64,000 nt of DNA, taken from Actinoplanes sandaracinus. GTDB lineage: Bacteria; Actinomycetota; Actinomycetes; Mycobacteriales; Micromonosporaceae. The notes under the pieces were generated by a model. That model searched no databases. It saw only the letters and a program-made list of their open reading frames with translations, and was not told where the DNA came from. Position numbers and translations under genes: made by a program. Positions 37,724 through 50,739 of the stretch are shown here, in pieces. How positions within the stretch are numbered: the first letter of the stretch is position 1; each line of letters begins with the position of its first letter. The DNA is taken from NCBI RefSeq assembly GCF_030009775.1, contig NZ_JASCTH010000002.1:1-64000 (forward strand), in the 5' to 3' direction.

Positions 37724-38962
37724 ATGACCGACCTCTACACCCCCACCCCGCGCACGACCGCCACCCGCACCCGCAAGCGGATGCACTATGAGCGCGAGGC
37801 GGCACACGCGATCCTCGACGAGGCGTTCGACTGCTCGGTGGGGTTCGTCGTCGACGGCGAACCCCGCGTCTTGCCCAACCTCCACGTCCGCATCGACGAC
37901 ACCCTCTACCTCCACGGTTCCACCGGCGCGCGCCTCGGCCTGGCGGCACGCGGCGACGGCGTCCCGGTGTGCGTGACCGTCACCATCCTGGACGCGCTGG
38001 TCTACGCGCGCTCCCAGTTCAACCACAGCGCCAACTATCGCTCGGTGGTCGCTCTCGGGACAGCCCGCCCGGTCACCGACGACGCCGAGAAACTCCGCGT
38101 GCTGTTCGCGCTGGCCGACAAGGTCGGTCCCGGCCGCTCCGCCGACAGCCGGCCACCCTCCCGGCAGGAGCTCGCCCAGACCACCGTGCTCGCGCTTCCC
38201 CTGGCCGAGGTGTCGGTCCGGTCCCGGTCCGGTGGCGTCGGCGACGACCCGGAGGACCTGGCTCTGCCGCACTGGGCCGGTGTGCTCCCGCTGCGGCGGG
38301 TGGCCGGGCCGCCGGTGACCGAGCCGGGTGTCGCGGCCGCCCCGCCCGGCTATCTGCCCGGTTCACCGTCGCAGTGGCAGACGCCGGTCGTGCTGGAGGG
38401 CCGGCACGTCCGCTTGGAGCCGCTCACCCCCGGTCACGTCCCAGCGCTGTTCGAGGCGCTCGACGACGAGGAGGTCTGGCGGCACATCCCGTTCCCGCGG
38501 CCGCGCACGCCCGACGAGCTCGCCGAGGACGTCGCGGGCGTGCTGCGTGGCCAGTGGTTGGGCCAGCGCTCCGGGTGGGCCCAGGTCGACCCGGCCACCG
38601 GGGCGGTGATCGGCATGACGACCTACCACGACATCGACACCAACCTGCGGGCGCTCGGCATCGGGCACACGATGGTCGGCCGGCGATGGTGGCGGACAGG
38701 CGTCAACACCGAGGCGAAACTGCTGCTGCTGGAGCGGGCGTTCGAGGTGCTCGGCGCGGAGCGGGTCTTCTGGTACACCGACGTGCTCAACGAGCGCTCC
38801 CAGCAGGCCATAGCGCGCCTGGGCGCAAGCCGGGACGGGATGATCCGCCGTCAGCGCAGGCGGCCCGACGGCAGCTGGCGCGACACCGTAGTCTTCGCCA
38901 TGACCGCGGACGAGTGGCCGGCCGCAGCGCGGCGCCTGCGCGACCGGCTGGCGGCAAGCTGA
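37724..38962 (+). CDS. Fusion of a pyridoxamine-5'-phosphate-oxidase-fold flavoprotein and a GNAT acetyltransferase
   Basis: 412 residues. ATG at 37724 with GCGGAGG upstream. Residues ~15-200 form the split-barrel FMN-binding domain (AHAILDEAFDCSVGFVVDGE, LPNLHVRIDDTLYLHGST, NYRSVVALGTARPVTDD). After a Pro-rich linker (PPGYLPGSPSQW) residues ~230-412 are a RimJ/RimL-like GNAT (LEGRHVRLEPLTPGHVPALF, IGHTMVGRRWWRTGVNTEAK, TDVLNERSQQAIARLGA). Either half exists alone in many actinomycetes. The divergent MocR gene suggests PLP or amine control. Open frame upstream to 36833 is antisense to MocR and not coding. Confidence 0.85.
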   Translation: MTDLYTPTPRTTATRTRKRMHYEREAAHAILDEAFDCSVGFVVDGEPRVLPNLHVRIDDTLYLHGSTGARLGLAARGDGVPVCVTVTILDALVYARSQFNHSANYRSVVALGTARPVTDDAEKLRVLFALADKVGPGRSADSRPPSRQELAQTTVLALPLAEVSVRSRSGGVGDDPEDLALPHWAGVLPLRRVAGPPVTEPGVAAAPPGYLPGSPSQWQTPVVLEGRHVRLEPLTPGHVPALFEALDDEEVWRHIPFPRPRTPDELAEDVAGVLRGQWLGQRSGWAQVDPATGAVIGMTTYHDIDTNLRALGIGHTMVGRRWWRTGVNTEAKLLLLERAFEVLGAERVFWYTDVLNERSQQAIARLGASRDGMIRRQRRRPDGSWRDTVVFAMTADEWPAAARRLRDRLAAS

Positions 38963-38991
38963 ACCATTCGCCCTGGTCGAGAGGCTGACCG

Positions 38992-39645
38992 ATGCTGGGA
39001 ATCACCGACTTCTGGACCTACGTGCTCGGCGTGGTGGCCATCATCCTCCTGCCGGGCCCCAACTCGATCTTCGTGCTCGCGGTGGGTGCGCAGCGGGGCA
39101 TCCGCGCCGGCTACCAGGCGGCCTGCGGCGTCTTCCTCGGCGACGCGGTGCTCATGATTTTCTCCGCGACCGGGGTCGCCTCGCTGCTGAACACCTACCC
39201 ACCCGTCTTCCTCGTCCTCAAGTACGCGGGAGCGGCCTACCTGGCCTGGGTCGGCATCAACATCATCCGGAGCGCCTGGGCCCGGTGGCGGCAGCGTGGA
39301 GAGCAGTCTCCGGCGGCGGCTGAGGAGCCACCACCGGGGCTTCAGCGGCCGTTCCGCCGGGCCACGGTGATCAGCCTGCTCAACCCCAAGGCGATTCTCT
39401 TCTTCCTCTCGTTCTTCATCCAGTTCGTCGAGCCCGGCTATGCCCATCCGGAGTTGTCGTTCCTGGTTCTCGGCGCGGTCGTGCAGTTCTTCAGCGCGCT
39501 CTACCTGACCGCGCTGATCTTCGGCGGCCGCTTTCTCGCCGGGCAGTTCCAGGAGCGGCGCCGGCTGGCGGCCGGCGCCACCACCGCGGTGGGTGCCCTC
39601 TTCGTGGGGTTCGGCGTCAAACTGGCCACGGCCAGCGTCGGCTGA
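38992..39645 (+). CDS. LysE/RhtB-family amino acid exporter
   Basis: 217 residues, ATG 29 nt after the fusion gene, so probably the same transcript. About six membrane segments; the family N-terminal motif is clear (WTYVLGVVAIILLPGPNSIFVLAVGAQRG shortened here to LLPGPNSIFVLAVGAQRG), then GYQAACGVFLGDAV, YAGAAYLAWVGINI and LNPKAILFFLSFF. A ~25-residue cytoplasmic loop (RQRGEQSPAAAEEPP) separates helices 3 and 4. Exports an amino acid, with LeuE-like proteins as nearest relatives I can recall; the substrate cannot be told. Confidence 0.88.
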   Translation: MLGITDFWTYVLGVVAIILLPGPNSIFVLAVGAQRGIRAGYQAACGVFLGDAVLMIFSATGVASLLNTYPPVFLVLKYAGAAYLAWVGINIIRSAWARWRQRGEQSPAAAEEPPPGLQRPFRRATVISLLNPKAILFFLSFFIQFVEPGYAHPELSFLVLGAVVQFFSALYLTALIFGGRFLAGQFQERRRLAAGATTAVGALFVGFGVKLATASVG

Positions 39646-39664
39646 GCCGAGCCAGGCGGCGGGA

Positions 39665-42589
39665 TCACCGTGACGGGGCGGGCCGGTTCGAGTAGAAAGT
39701 GCTCCGGATCATCTGGATCTTGCCGAGATCGGAGTTCCAGGTCTTCTCCGGAGTGCTCCACCCGAGCGCGTAGGCCCGGCCGTCGATGACGAACCAGCGG
39801 ATGCCCGCGCGCCGGGCCGCTCCGCCGCGGGCGTGGTACCGGTACTCCCAGTCGGCGGCCTTGTGCAGCAACGGCACCGAGGCGATGCCGATCAGCGCGT
39901 ACCCGGGCAGATCGCCGGACGTGGCGAGGCGCTGTTCCTCGGCACGGGACGCCGTCAGGGGATCGACGGCCGGGTCCCGGCCGGTGTGGAGGCTCATCAC
40001 CCTCGCGTTGCCCGGGCTCCGGAAACAGTAGGTGCCGCCGACGCGCTGATGGGTCCACCCGTCGGGGACGGCGATGTGGAACCCGGCGCCGTCGTCGAAG
40101 TAGGACCATCCGGGCTGGAGCTTCCACCCGTTGACGCCGCGAGGCGCGCCCTTGAGCGGAGTCACGGGGAGACCAGCGCGCGGCGGTGATTCACAGAGGG
40201 CGGGGGCGAACCCGGAGGACTCCACACCCGGCGATGTGGCACTCGAGGGCGCGGTGCTCGGCGCCGTGCCGTACGGGCTCTCCGGAGACGGCCCGTGCCC
40301 GGCCGGTGATCCACCGGAGGCGGCGGGCTGCGCCGCGGAGCCCACCGGACCGGCCGAAGGCCCGGTATCGCCGGCGGGTCCGGTCTGGCCGGACGGCGGG
40401 GGTGTCGGGACGGGTCCGGCGGCCGAGGGCGCCGGCCGTTCCCCGGACGGCTGGATCGACGACGGGGACGGGATGAAGACCTGTGGCCGGGGCCTGTTCA
40501 CCTCCGCCACGTAACCCGCGAGCAGGGTGCCGCCGATCACCAGGAGGACGAGGGCGGCGACGGCGAGGCGGGCCTGGGTGAGCCGCATCGAAGCCGATCG
40601 GCGAGACATCCCGCGCCAGTGGGGCCACCGGCCGGGACCGGTGGCGCCCACCACGGAGAGGACTGGCACCAGGGCCTGCTGTCCTGCCGGACGCGGCAGT
40701 CTCGTGGTCTCCGGCTCCTCCGGGTCCGCCGGCAACGGATCGGTGTCCTCGGCACCGTCGGTGCCCGGGGAGGCGGATGCGCCCTTACCGGTGTCACCCA
40801 CGAACGCGAGCGAGCCCGCGCCGGTGTCCTCGGCGAGCCGGTGCTCGCGCCCGGACGGCTCGCCTCCCGCCAAACAAGAGGTCGCTCCCTGAAGCGGCTC
40901 GCGTCTCTCCAGGTCGGTGCCGGGCGGATCACCGGCCGGCTCGAGACGATTCCCCGGGGCATCCGGGCCGGGCTCCGCCGGGCGGGCGTCCATCGGGTGC
41001 TCAGGGGCCGCCGCGATGGAGCCGGCGGAGTCCGGCCCCACAGCGGAGGAGACGGCTACCGATCCGGAACGGTCAGGCCCGGCAGGGGGAAGGCCTGGCA
41101 AGACCGGCAACAACTCCCCCGATCCGGATCCCGGCGCCACGGGCTCCGGACGACGGGCCTCAGAAAGAGGAGAGCCCGGACGCGGCTCGGCCCGATCGGA
41201 CTCGGAGCCCATGACAGCCGGCGTGGAACGCCCCGTCCGCCGGGAGGGACGCGGCGACGGACGTTCCTCCCCACGCCTCGGCGACAGACGTTCCCCCTCG
41301 CGTCCCGGCGACAGACGTTCCCCCTCGCGTCCCGGCGACAGACGTTCCCCCTCGCGTCCCGGCGATGGATGAGGCGAGGCACGCTCAGTCGCGGCGCCCG
41401 CCGGCGGACGTGGCCGGTCGGCGAGCCGGGGCACGGCGGGCTGAGACGGAGCGGACTGAGGCGAGGACGAGGCACGATCCGGCGCCGCGGGCGACTTCGG
41501 TGGCTCCGGTGGCTGCCGGAACGGCGGGGAGAAACGGCTGTCGACGGCAGCCGTACCCCGGGGTGGCCCGCCGGAACGCACCGTCCCACCCGCCCCGGAA
41601 CCTCCTGATGCCGCAGGAACAACCCCCTCCCTGACCGGCTCCGGACCACCGGTCGCGGGAACCGGCCCGGAGCGGTGTGACAGCACGACGGGATCGGAAG
41701 GCCTCCGCGGTTCCTCCGGGCGATTCCGCCGGGTGTCCCGCTGGCTGGGCAGGAACGGAATCTCCCGTGGATCGCTGAAGACGATCATGCGGAGCCGGCG
41801 TTCGATCTCCGGAACGGTCAGGCGCGTGGCGGGGTCGTAGCGCAGCAGGCCGCCGAGGACCGGCGCCAGCGGCCCGGCACGGCTGGGCGGGTCGGGCGCT
41901 TCGGTGGCGAGCGCGGCGAGGGTCGCCATCGCGCTCTCGCGGGCGTACGGGGAGCGGCCCTCCACGGCCGCGTACAGGGTGGCGCCCAGCGACCACAGAT
42001 CGGATTCGACCGTGGAGGCGCCGTCACGGGCCCGTTCCGGGGAGACGTACTGCGGTGAGCCCACGATCAGCCCGGGCGTGGTCACGGAGCCGTCATCGAC
42101 GAAGGTGGCCAGGCCAAAATCGGTCAATACCACCCGGCCGTCGACACCGATCAGCACGTTGTGCGGCTTCACGTCGCGATGGAGCACCCCGGCCTGGTGG
42201 GCGGCGTCCAAGGCGTCCAGCACGGCCAGGCCGATCCGGGCGGCGGTCGCCGGATCGTATGGCCCGTCCTCGTTCAGGACCTGATGGAGCGAGCGGGACT
42301 GGACGTACTCCATGACGATCCAGGACAGACCCTCGGCGTGCACGACGTCGTAGATACGGACCACGTGCGGATGGTTCAGGCGGGCGGCGCTGCGGGCCTC
42401 CCGGAGAGTCCGCTCGCGGAGCCGGTCCTGTTCCGCATCGGTCATCCAGTCAGGCGGGACGATCTCCTTGACGGCCACGTCGCGGTGCAACATCTCATCT
42501 CGGGCCAGCCAGACCCGGCCCATCCCACCGGCGCCGACCGGCTCCAGAAGACGGTATCGATCGGCGACGAGCATCTGCCTGACCGCCAT
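39665..42589 (-). CDS. Transmembrane serine/threonine protein kinase (PknB-like)
   Basis: 974 residues. Kinase domain in residues ~10-275: GAGGMGRVW, VAVKEI (Lys), HRDVKPHNVLI (catalytic Asp), TDFGLA, SPQYVSPERA (APE equivalent), DLWSLGATLYAA. A ~330-residue Pro/Ser/Arg-rich disordered linker follows, containing four tandem nine-residue units (GREGERLSP and a variant). One transmembrane helix (LAVAALVLLVIGGTLLAGYV), then a Pro-rich spacer and an extracellular domain of ~150 residues (PGWSYFDDGAGFHIAVPDGW, YCFRSPGNARVMSLH) that is not PASTA. GTG at 42595 and ATG at 42589 are both possible starts. Probably a membrane receptor kinase; ligand unknown. Confidence 0.9.
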   Translation of the reverse strand: MAVRQMLVADRYRLLEPVGAGGMGRVWLARDEMLHRDVAVKEIVPPDWMTDAEQDRLRERTLREARSAARLNHPHVVRIYDVVHAEGLSWIVMEYVQSRSLHQVLNEDGPYDPATAARIGLAVLDALDAAHQAGVLHRDVKPHNVLIGVDGRVVLTDFGLATFVDDGSVTTPGLIVGSPQYVSPERARDGASTVESDLWSLGATLYAAVEGRSPYARESAMATLAALATEAPDPPSRAGPLAPVLGGLLRYDPATRLTVPEIERRLRMIVFSDPREIPFLPSQRDTRRNRPEEPRRPSDPVVLSHRSGPVPATGGPEPVREGVVPAASGGSGAGGTVRSGGPPRGTAAVDSRFSPPFRQPPEPPKSPAAPDRASSSPQSAPSQPAVPRLADRPRPPAGAATERASPHPSPGREGERLSPGREGERLSPGREGERLSPRRGEERPSPRPSRRTGRSTPAVMGSESDRAEPRPGSPLSEARRPEPVAPGSGSGELLPVLPGLPPAGPDRSGSVAVSSAVGPDSAGSIAAAPEHPMDARPAEPGPDAPGNRLEPAGDPPGTDLERREPLQGATSCLAGGEPSGREHRLAEDTGAGSLAFVGDTGKGASASPGTDGAEDTDPLPADPEEPETTRLPRPAGQQALVPVLSVVGATGPGRWPHWRGMSRRSASMRLTQARLAVAALVLLVIGGTLLAGYVAEVNRPRPQVFIPSPSSIQPSGERPAPSAAGPVPTPPPSGQTGPAGDTGPSAGPVGSAAQPAASGGSPAGHGPSPESPYGTAPSTAPSSATSPGVESSGFAPALCESPPRAGLPVTPLKGAPRGVNGWKLQPGWSYFDDGAGFHIAVPDGWTHQRVGGTYCFRSPGNARVMSLHTGRDPAVDPLTASRAEEQRLATSGDLPGYALIGIASVPLLHKAADWEYRYHARGGAARRAGIRWFVIDGRAYALGWSTPEKTWNSDLGKIQMIRSTFYSNRPAPSR
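41253..41360. repeat. 27-bp in-frame tandem repeat inside the kinase linker, four copies
   Basis: Three identical units start at 41280, 41307 and 41334 (begin GGCGACAGACGTTCCCCCTC); a fourth, diverged unit occupies 41253-41279. They encode nine-residue repeats SPGREGER-like on the minus strand. Perfect identity suggests recent expansion or length variation between strains. Confidence 0.85.
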
Positions 42590-42910
42590 CGGCACCTACC
42601 CATCGAGTCGGGTATCAGGATAATCAGCACAGACCGCCCAAGGAATGACGATCACCCGGTCGCCGCGTGGGCCTCCGCGAAGGCGAGATTCACTCACGCA
42701 CGCCCAGGTCACCCGGCGGGTCCGCCGTGCGACAAAGACCATGCGGGGTACGGGTGACGCGTACCGTCCGCGGGAAAGAGGCGGGAGCGGCGCCTCGGGC
42801 GTACCGCTGATGGACCTGACCAGGGGATGCCTGGCCGAACCGGAAAATCTTGGGCCGAGGGCTCTCCGGCGCCCCGGTTTCTGTCACACCTCCAAGGCAG
42901 GATGTGAGGC
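42590..42910. other. Divergent intergenic region between the kinase and lhr genes
   Basis: 321 nt. No coding frame I would support. It presumably holds both promoters; no clear -10/-35 pair was seen. A ribosome site (GATGTGAGG) precedes lhr. Confidence 0.45.
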
Positions 42911-47461
<4,551 letters not shown>

Positions 47462-47539
47462 CCACACCCTCCGCTCCGCTCGCCACTCGTCCGCGTGCCG
47501 CCGACGGCGGGCCACCGCTGGAGGGGCCGCCGACTGGCC

Positions 47540-47615
47540 AGGCCTGCAACGGCCAGCCTTGGAACGGCCAGCGTTAGAACGGCCGACGCTGGAACGACCG
47601 ACGCTGGAACGGCGC
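47540..47615. repeat. Degenerate ~15-bp tandem repeat (GGAACGGCCAGC-like), about five copies
   Basis: Successive words GCCTGCAACGGCCA, GCCTTGGAACGGCCA, GCGTTAGAACGGCCGA, CGCTGGAACGACCGA, CGCTGGAACGGCG follow without gaps in the 216-nt space between lhr and the LLM oxidoreductase gene (convergent). No gene seen in that space. Confidence 0.65.
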
Positions 47616-47677
47616 GTGTCCAGGGGCGGCCACTCCAGCGGGCGGCGATGAGCGGCCGGGAGCGAGTGGAGGACCGG

Positions 47678-48607
47678 CTACAACTGGGGCGCGACCTCGG
47701 AGGCGACCAGGTCGATGTGGTCGAGATCGGACAGGTCCAGCACCTGCAGGAACAGGCGGGAGGCGCCGGCCTCGGCGTAGCGGCGGATGGTGTCCACGGC
47801 TTCGGCGGGGGTGCCCACGACGCCGCCGTTCGCGCGCATCTCGCCGGACTCGCGGCCGATCACGGCGGCTCGGCGGGCGATCTCTGCGTCGTCACGGCCG
47901 ACGCAGAGGACCGCGGCGGCGGAGAAGGACGGCGGCTCGGTGCGGCCGAGGGCGTCGGAGGCGGCGCGGACCCGGTCGTAATGGGCGGGAATGTCCTCGA
48001 TGCTGGAGAAGGGGACGTTGAACTCGGTGGCGTAGCGGGCCGCCAGGTAGGGGGTGCGCTTCTTGCCGCGGCCGCCGATGATGACCGGCGGGCGCGGCGA
48101 CTGGACCGGCTTGGGCAGGGCGGGCGAGTCGCTGAGCTGGTAGTGCTTGCCGTCGAAGTCGTAGGTGGATCCCTCCGGGGTCTCCCAGAGACCAGTGATG
48201 ATCTCCAGCTGCTCCTCGAGACGGTCGAACCGCTCGCCGACCGGCGGGAACGGGATGCCGTAGGCGGCGTGTTCACTGTCGAACCAGCCGCCGCCGAGGC
48301 CGAACTCGACCCGGCCGCCGCTCATCGCGTCGACCTGGGCGACGGCGATCGCCAGCGGGCCGGGCAGCCGGAAGGTGGCCGAGCTGACCAGCGTGCCGAG
48401 CCGGATCCGGGACGTCTGCACGGCCAGCGCGGCGAGCGTGATCCACGCGTCGCTGGGACCGGGCAGCCCGGACCCGTCGCCCATCTTGAGGTAGTGGTCG
48501 GAGCGGAAGAACCCGTCGAATCCGCCGTCCTCGGCGGCCTTGGCGACCCGCAGGAGATCGTCGTGGCTGGCACCCTGCTGGGGTTCGGTGAAGATCACGA
48601 GACGCAT
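47678..48607 (-). CDS. LLM-class F420-dependent oxidoreductase
   Basis: 309 residues, ATG at 48607. Luciferase-like TIM barrel: MRLVIFTEPQQGASHDDLLR, AEDGGFDGFFRSDHYL, the strand IRLGTLVSSATFRLPGPLAI, VDAMSGGRVEFGLGGGWF and the phosphate-binding PPVIIGGRGKKRTPYLAARY. These are typical of F420-dependent hydride-transfer enzymes that are abundant in actinomycetes; F420 rather than FMN is inferred from the lineage. Substrate unknown. Convergent with lhr and divergent from the SAM hydrolase gene 73 nt away. Confidence 0.85.
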   Translation of the reverse strand: MRLVIFTEPQQGASHDDLLRVAKAAEDGGFDGFFRSDHYLKMGDGSGLPGPSDAWITLAALAVQTSRIRLGTLVSSATFRLPGPLAIAVAQVDAMSGGRVEFGLGGGWFDSEHAAYGIPFPPVGERFDRLEEQLEIITGLWETPEGSTYDFDGKHYQLSDSPALPKPVQSPRPPVIIGGRGKKRTPYLAARYATEFNVPFSSIEDIPAHYDRVRAASDALGRTEPPSFSAAAVLCVGRDDAEIARRAAVIGRESGEMRANGGVVGTPAEAVDTIRRYAEAGASRLFLQVLDLSDLDHIDLVASEVAPQL

Positions 48608-48680
48608 GGATCAACCCTGCCACGACGTCCCGGCGCGCCCGTCCCACATCGAGCAACAACAGGCAGTAACGTTGGCCACC

Positions 48681-49469
48681 ATGGCCGGTTATGGATGGAT
48701 CAGCTTCACCACTGATTACGGCACTTTCGACGGCTTCGTAGCCGCCTGCCACGGCTCGATCGCGAAGATCGCGCCCGACATCAAAGTGATCGACGTCACT
48801 CATCATGTGCCGCCGGCTGATGTCAACCGGGGAGCGGCGGTTCTGGCGCAGACCGCGCCGCACCTGCCGGCCTCGGTGCACCTGGCGGTGGTCGACCCGG
48901 GCGTCGGCACGGCCCGCCGCGGCGTCGTGCTCACCACACCGAGTGGACTTCTGGTCGGGCCCGACAACGGCCTGCTGATCTGGGCCGCCGAGGCGCTCGG
49001 CGGAATCAACGCGGCCCACGAGCTCATCAACAGTGACTGGGTGCTCGGTGATGTCTCCCGGACGTTCCACGGGCGGGACGTGTTCGCCCCGGCGGCGGCC
49101 CGGCTGGCGGCCGGGGCGGCTCCCGAGCAGGCCGGCCCGGCGGTCGACCCGGACGGCCTGACCCGCCTCCCGAACCCGGTCGTCACCGTCGGGGACGGCT
49201 GGCTCGAGGCCGAGGTGCTCACCGTCGACCGGTTCGGCAACGTGCAGCTGGCGGCCGAAGGGTCGGCCCTGTCCGGGCTCGGTACCGAGCTGATGGTCAA
49301 CGGTGGGGTGCGGGCCCGGCGTGGCACCACGTTCGCCGACGTCAACGTGGGCGAACTGCTGGTCTTCGCCGACTCGGCCGACCGCGTGGCGATCGCCGTC
49401 AACAACGGCCGCGCGGTGGTCCTGCTCTCGGTCATCCCCGGAGACATCGTCCGGATCGCCGCCCGCTGA
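48681..49469 (+). CDS. SAM hydroxide adenosyltransferase (DUF62 family)
   Basis: 262 residues. The family hydrolyses S-adenosylmethionine to adenosine and methionine. Signature segments: ISFTTDYGTFDGFVAACHG, VIDVTHHVPPADV, HLAVVDPGVGTARRG, VGPDNGLLIW and the C-terminal beta-barrel LTVDRFGNVQLAAEG. The Asp/Arg/His side chains of the hydrolase (D in TTDYG, R in TARRG, and H in THHVP) are kept, so it is probably a hydrolase and not a halogenase. ATG at 48681; no classical ribosome site is seen, possibly leaderless. Confidence 0.88.
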   Translation: MAGYGWISFTTDYGTFDGFVAACHGSIAKIAPDIKVIDVTHHVPPADVNRGAAVLAQTAPHLPASVHLAVVDPGVGTARRGVVLTTPSGLLVGPDNGLLIWAAEALGGINAAHELINSDWVLGDVSRTFHGRDVFAPAAARLAAGAAPEQAGPAVDPDGLTRLPNPVVTVGDGWLEAEVLTVDRFGNVQLAAEGSALSGLGTELMVNGGVRARRGTTFADVNVGELLVFADSADRVAIAVNNGRAVVLLSVIPGDIVRIAAR

Positions 49470-49810
49470 CCCACCCGCTCGGCCCTCCAGCGCACGCACG
49501 CACGACCGCGAGCGCACGCCGCGAAGGCGGCGGCGCCGCAAGCCGCGCGCGGAGGGCAGCGACGCTGGAGCCGCAGCGCTCGGAAGGCCACGGTGCTGCA
49601 AGCCCAGCGCCCGGAAGGCCACGACGCTGCAAGCCGCAACGCTCGGAAGGCCACGACCTGTAAGCCGCAGCGCTCGGAAGGTGGCAACACCAAAGCTGGC
49701 ACCGTTCAAGGCGGCACCATTCCGAAGCGGCACGGCTCAGAAAAGTCCGAAGCAGCACCGGCTCAGAAAGCAGCACCGGCAATAGGCGCCCACCGCTCAA
49801 CAGGTGGCCG
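49470..49810. other. Convergent intergenic region filled with degenerate tandem repeats
   Basis: 341 nt between the SAM hydrolase (+) and GNAT (-) genes, nearly all repeats. After the 31-33-bp array (49564-49692) shorter words such as GGCTCAGAAA and GAAGCAGCACCGG recur to 49800. No gene. Confidence 0.6.
49564..49692. repeat. 31-33-bp tandem repeat around GCTCGGAAGGCCACGACGCT, four copies
   Basis: Four successive units share the word order GCTGCAAGCC-GCA-GCGCTCGGAAGGCCACG with scattered substitutions (first unit GCTGGAGCCGCAGCGCTCGG, last ending GGAAGGTGGC). Noncoding. Confidence 0.7.
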
Positions 49811-50548
49811 TCAGATGCGGTGGTGAACCCAGACGTTGGGCTCGACGTAGACCGCGTGGTCCTGGTCCACGTCGCAGTGCACCGGGGACAGCGCGCCGGG
49901 CACCTCCACCGGCCCGCTCCGGTCGAACGGCAGACCTGTCCACGAACGCCACTGCTCCAGCGTGCCGGCGTAGGTCATGCTGTAGTGCGCGACGTTCACG
50001 ATCCTGGCCCCGGCCCGCACGTGCACGCGCAGCCAAGGGTCGACGGGCAGTCCGTCGGGGCGGGTGGCGTGGGCGTACCCATCGATGGGCTCTCTGATGT
50101 GGGCGGGTTTGCCGCTGGGCCGGACCGGCGCGACGAGGTCGGTGAAACCGTGTCGGCCCGCGTTCTCGCGCATCGCCGCGAGCATCCGGCCGGAAAGGCC
50201 GGCTCCGCGCAGATCGGACCGGATGTTGATCTCCAGGGCGGAGACCATGGTCGGTTTGGTGCCGGAGAGATGGTCGTGGGCGGCGGTGCGGATCGCCCAG
50301 TCCCACCCGCCCTCAGGCAGCCCGGCTGCGGGGTCGCCGTCGTAGGCCAACGGCACGGAATGCGCCTTGGCCACCGCCCGCCCGGTCTTCCGATCGACTG
50401 CCAGCAGTGAGAACTCGGGCCAGAACCGGTCGTAGTAGCGGTAGAAGAAGCCACCGGTCGGGTCTTTCGTCATGAATTCGGGCCAGCCTCCGTCGAGTTC
50501 CTCGAAGAGCTCCACGCGGTCGCCGATAGGGGCGATGTCCAGATCCAT
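49811..50548 (-). CDS. GNAT-fold N-acetyltransferase
   Basis: 245 residues. GNAT-like middle region: ALEINIRSDLRGAGLSGRML with the R/Q-x-x-G-x-G/A-type acetyl-CoA loop (RGAGLS) near residue 112, preceded by a beta strand (TKPTMVSALEINI). The N-terminal ~90 residues (WPEFMTKDPTGGFFYRYYDR, EFSLLAVDRKTGRAVAKAHS) and the C-terminal region (PNVWVHHRI at the end) match actinobacterial acetyltransferases of unknown substrate. Divergent from the Nei gene, 191 nt apart. Confidence 0.75.
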   Translation of the reverse strand: MDLDIAPIGDRVELFEELDGGWPEFMTKDPTGGFFYRYYDRFWPEFSLLAVDRKTGRAVAKAHSVPLAYDGDPAAGLPEGGWDWAIRTAAHDHLSGTKPTMVSALEINIRSDLRGAGLSGRMLAAMRENAGRHGFTDLVAPVRPSGKPAHIREPIDGYAHATRPDGLPVDPWLRVHVRAGARIVNVAHYSMTYAGTLEQWRSWTGLPFDRSGPVEVPGALSPVHCDVDQDHAVYVEPNVWVHHRI

Positions 50549-50739
50549 GCGGGCAGGATGTCAGCCGGCCCGGTCCCGGTCACCCGATTTTCCCCAGCCT
50601 GCGAACGGCAGCCGCGGCCCGTGGGAGACGCCCGACGGAAGACAGTCGATTCCGCGGCTGCCGAATGTAGCCGCCCGCGGGAGACAACCGGGTGGGGCAC
50701 AGCCGGTTTTCCGCGGCCCACAACGGGAAGAATGAGGGC

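Noticed and set aside
49564..49800. Possible CRISPR array
   Set aside because: The units are contiguous degenerate tandem repeats with no unique spacers and no cas genes nearby.
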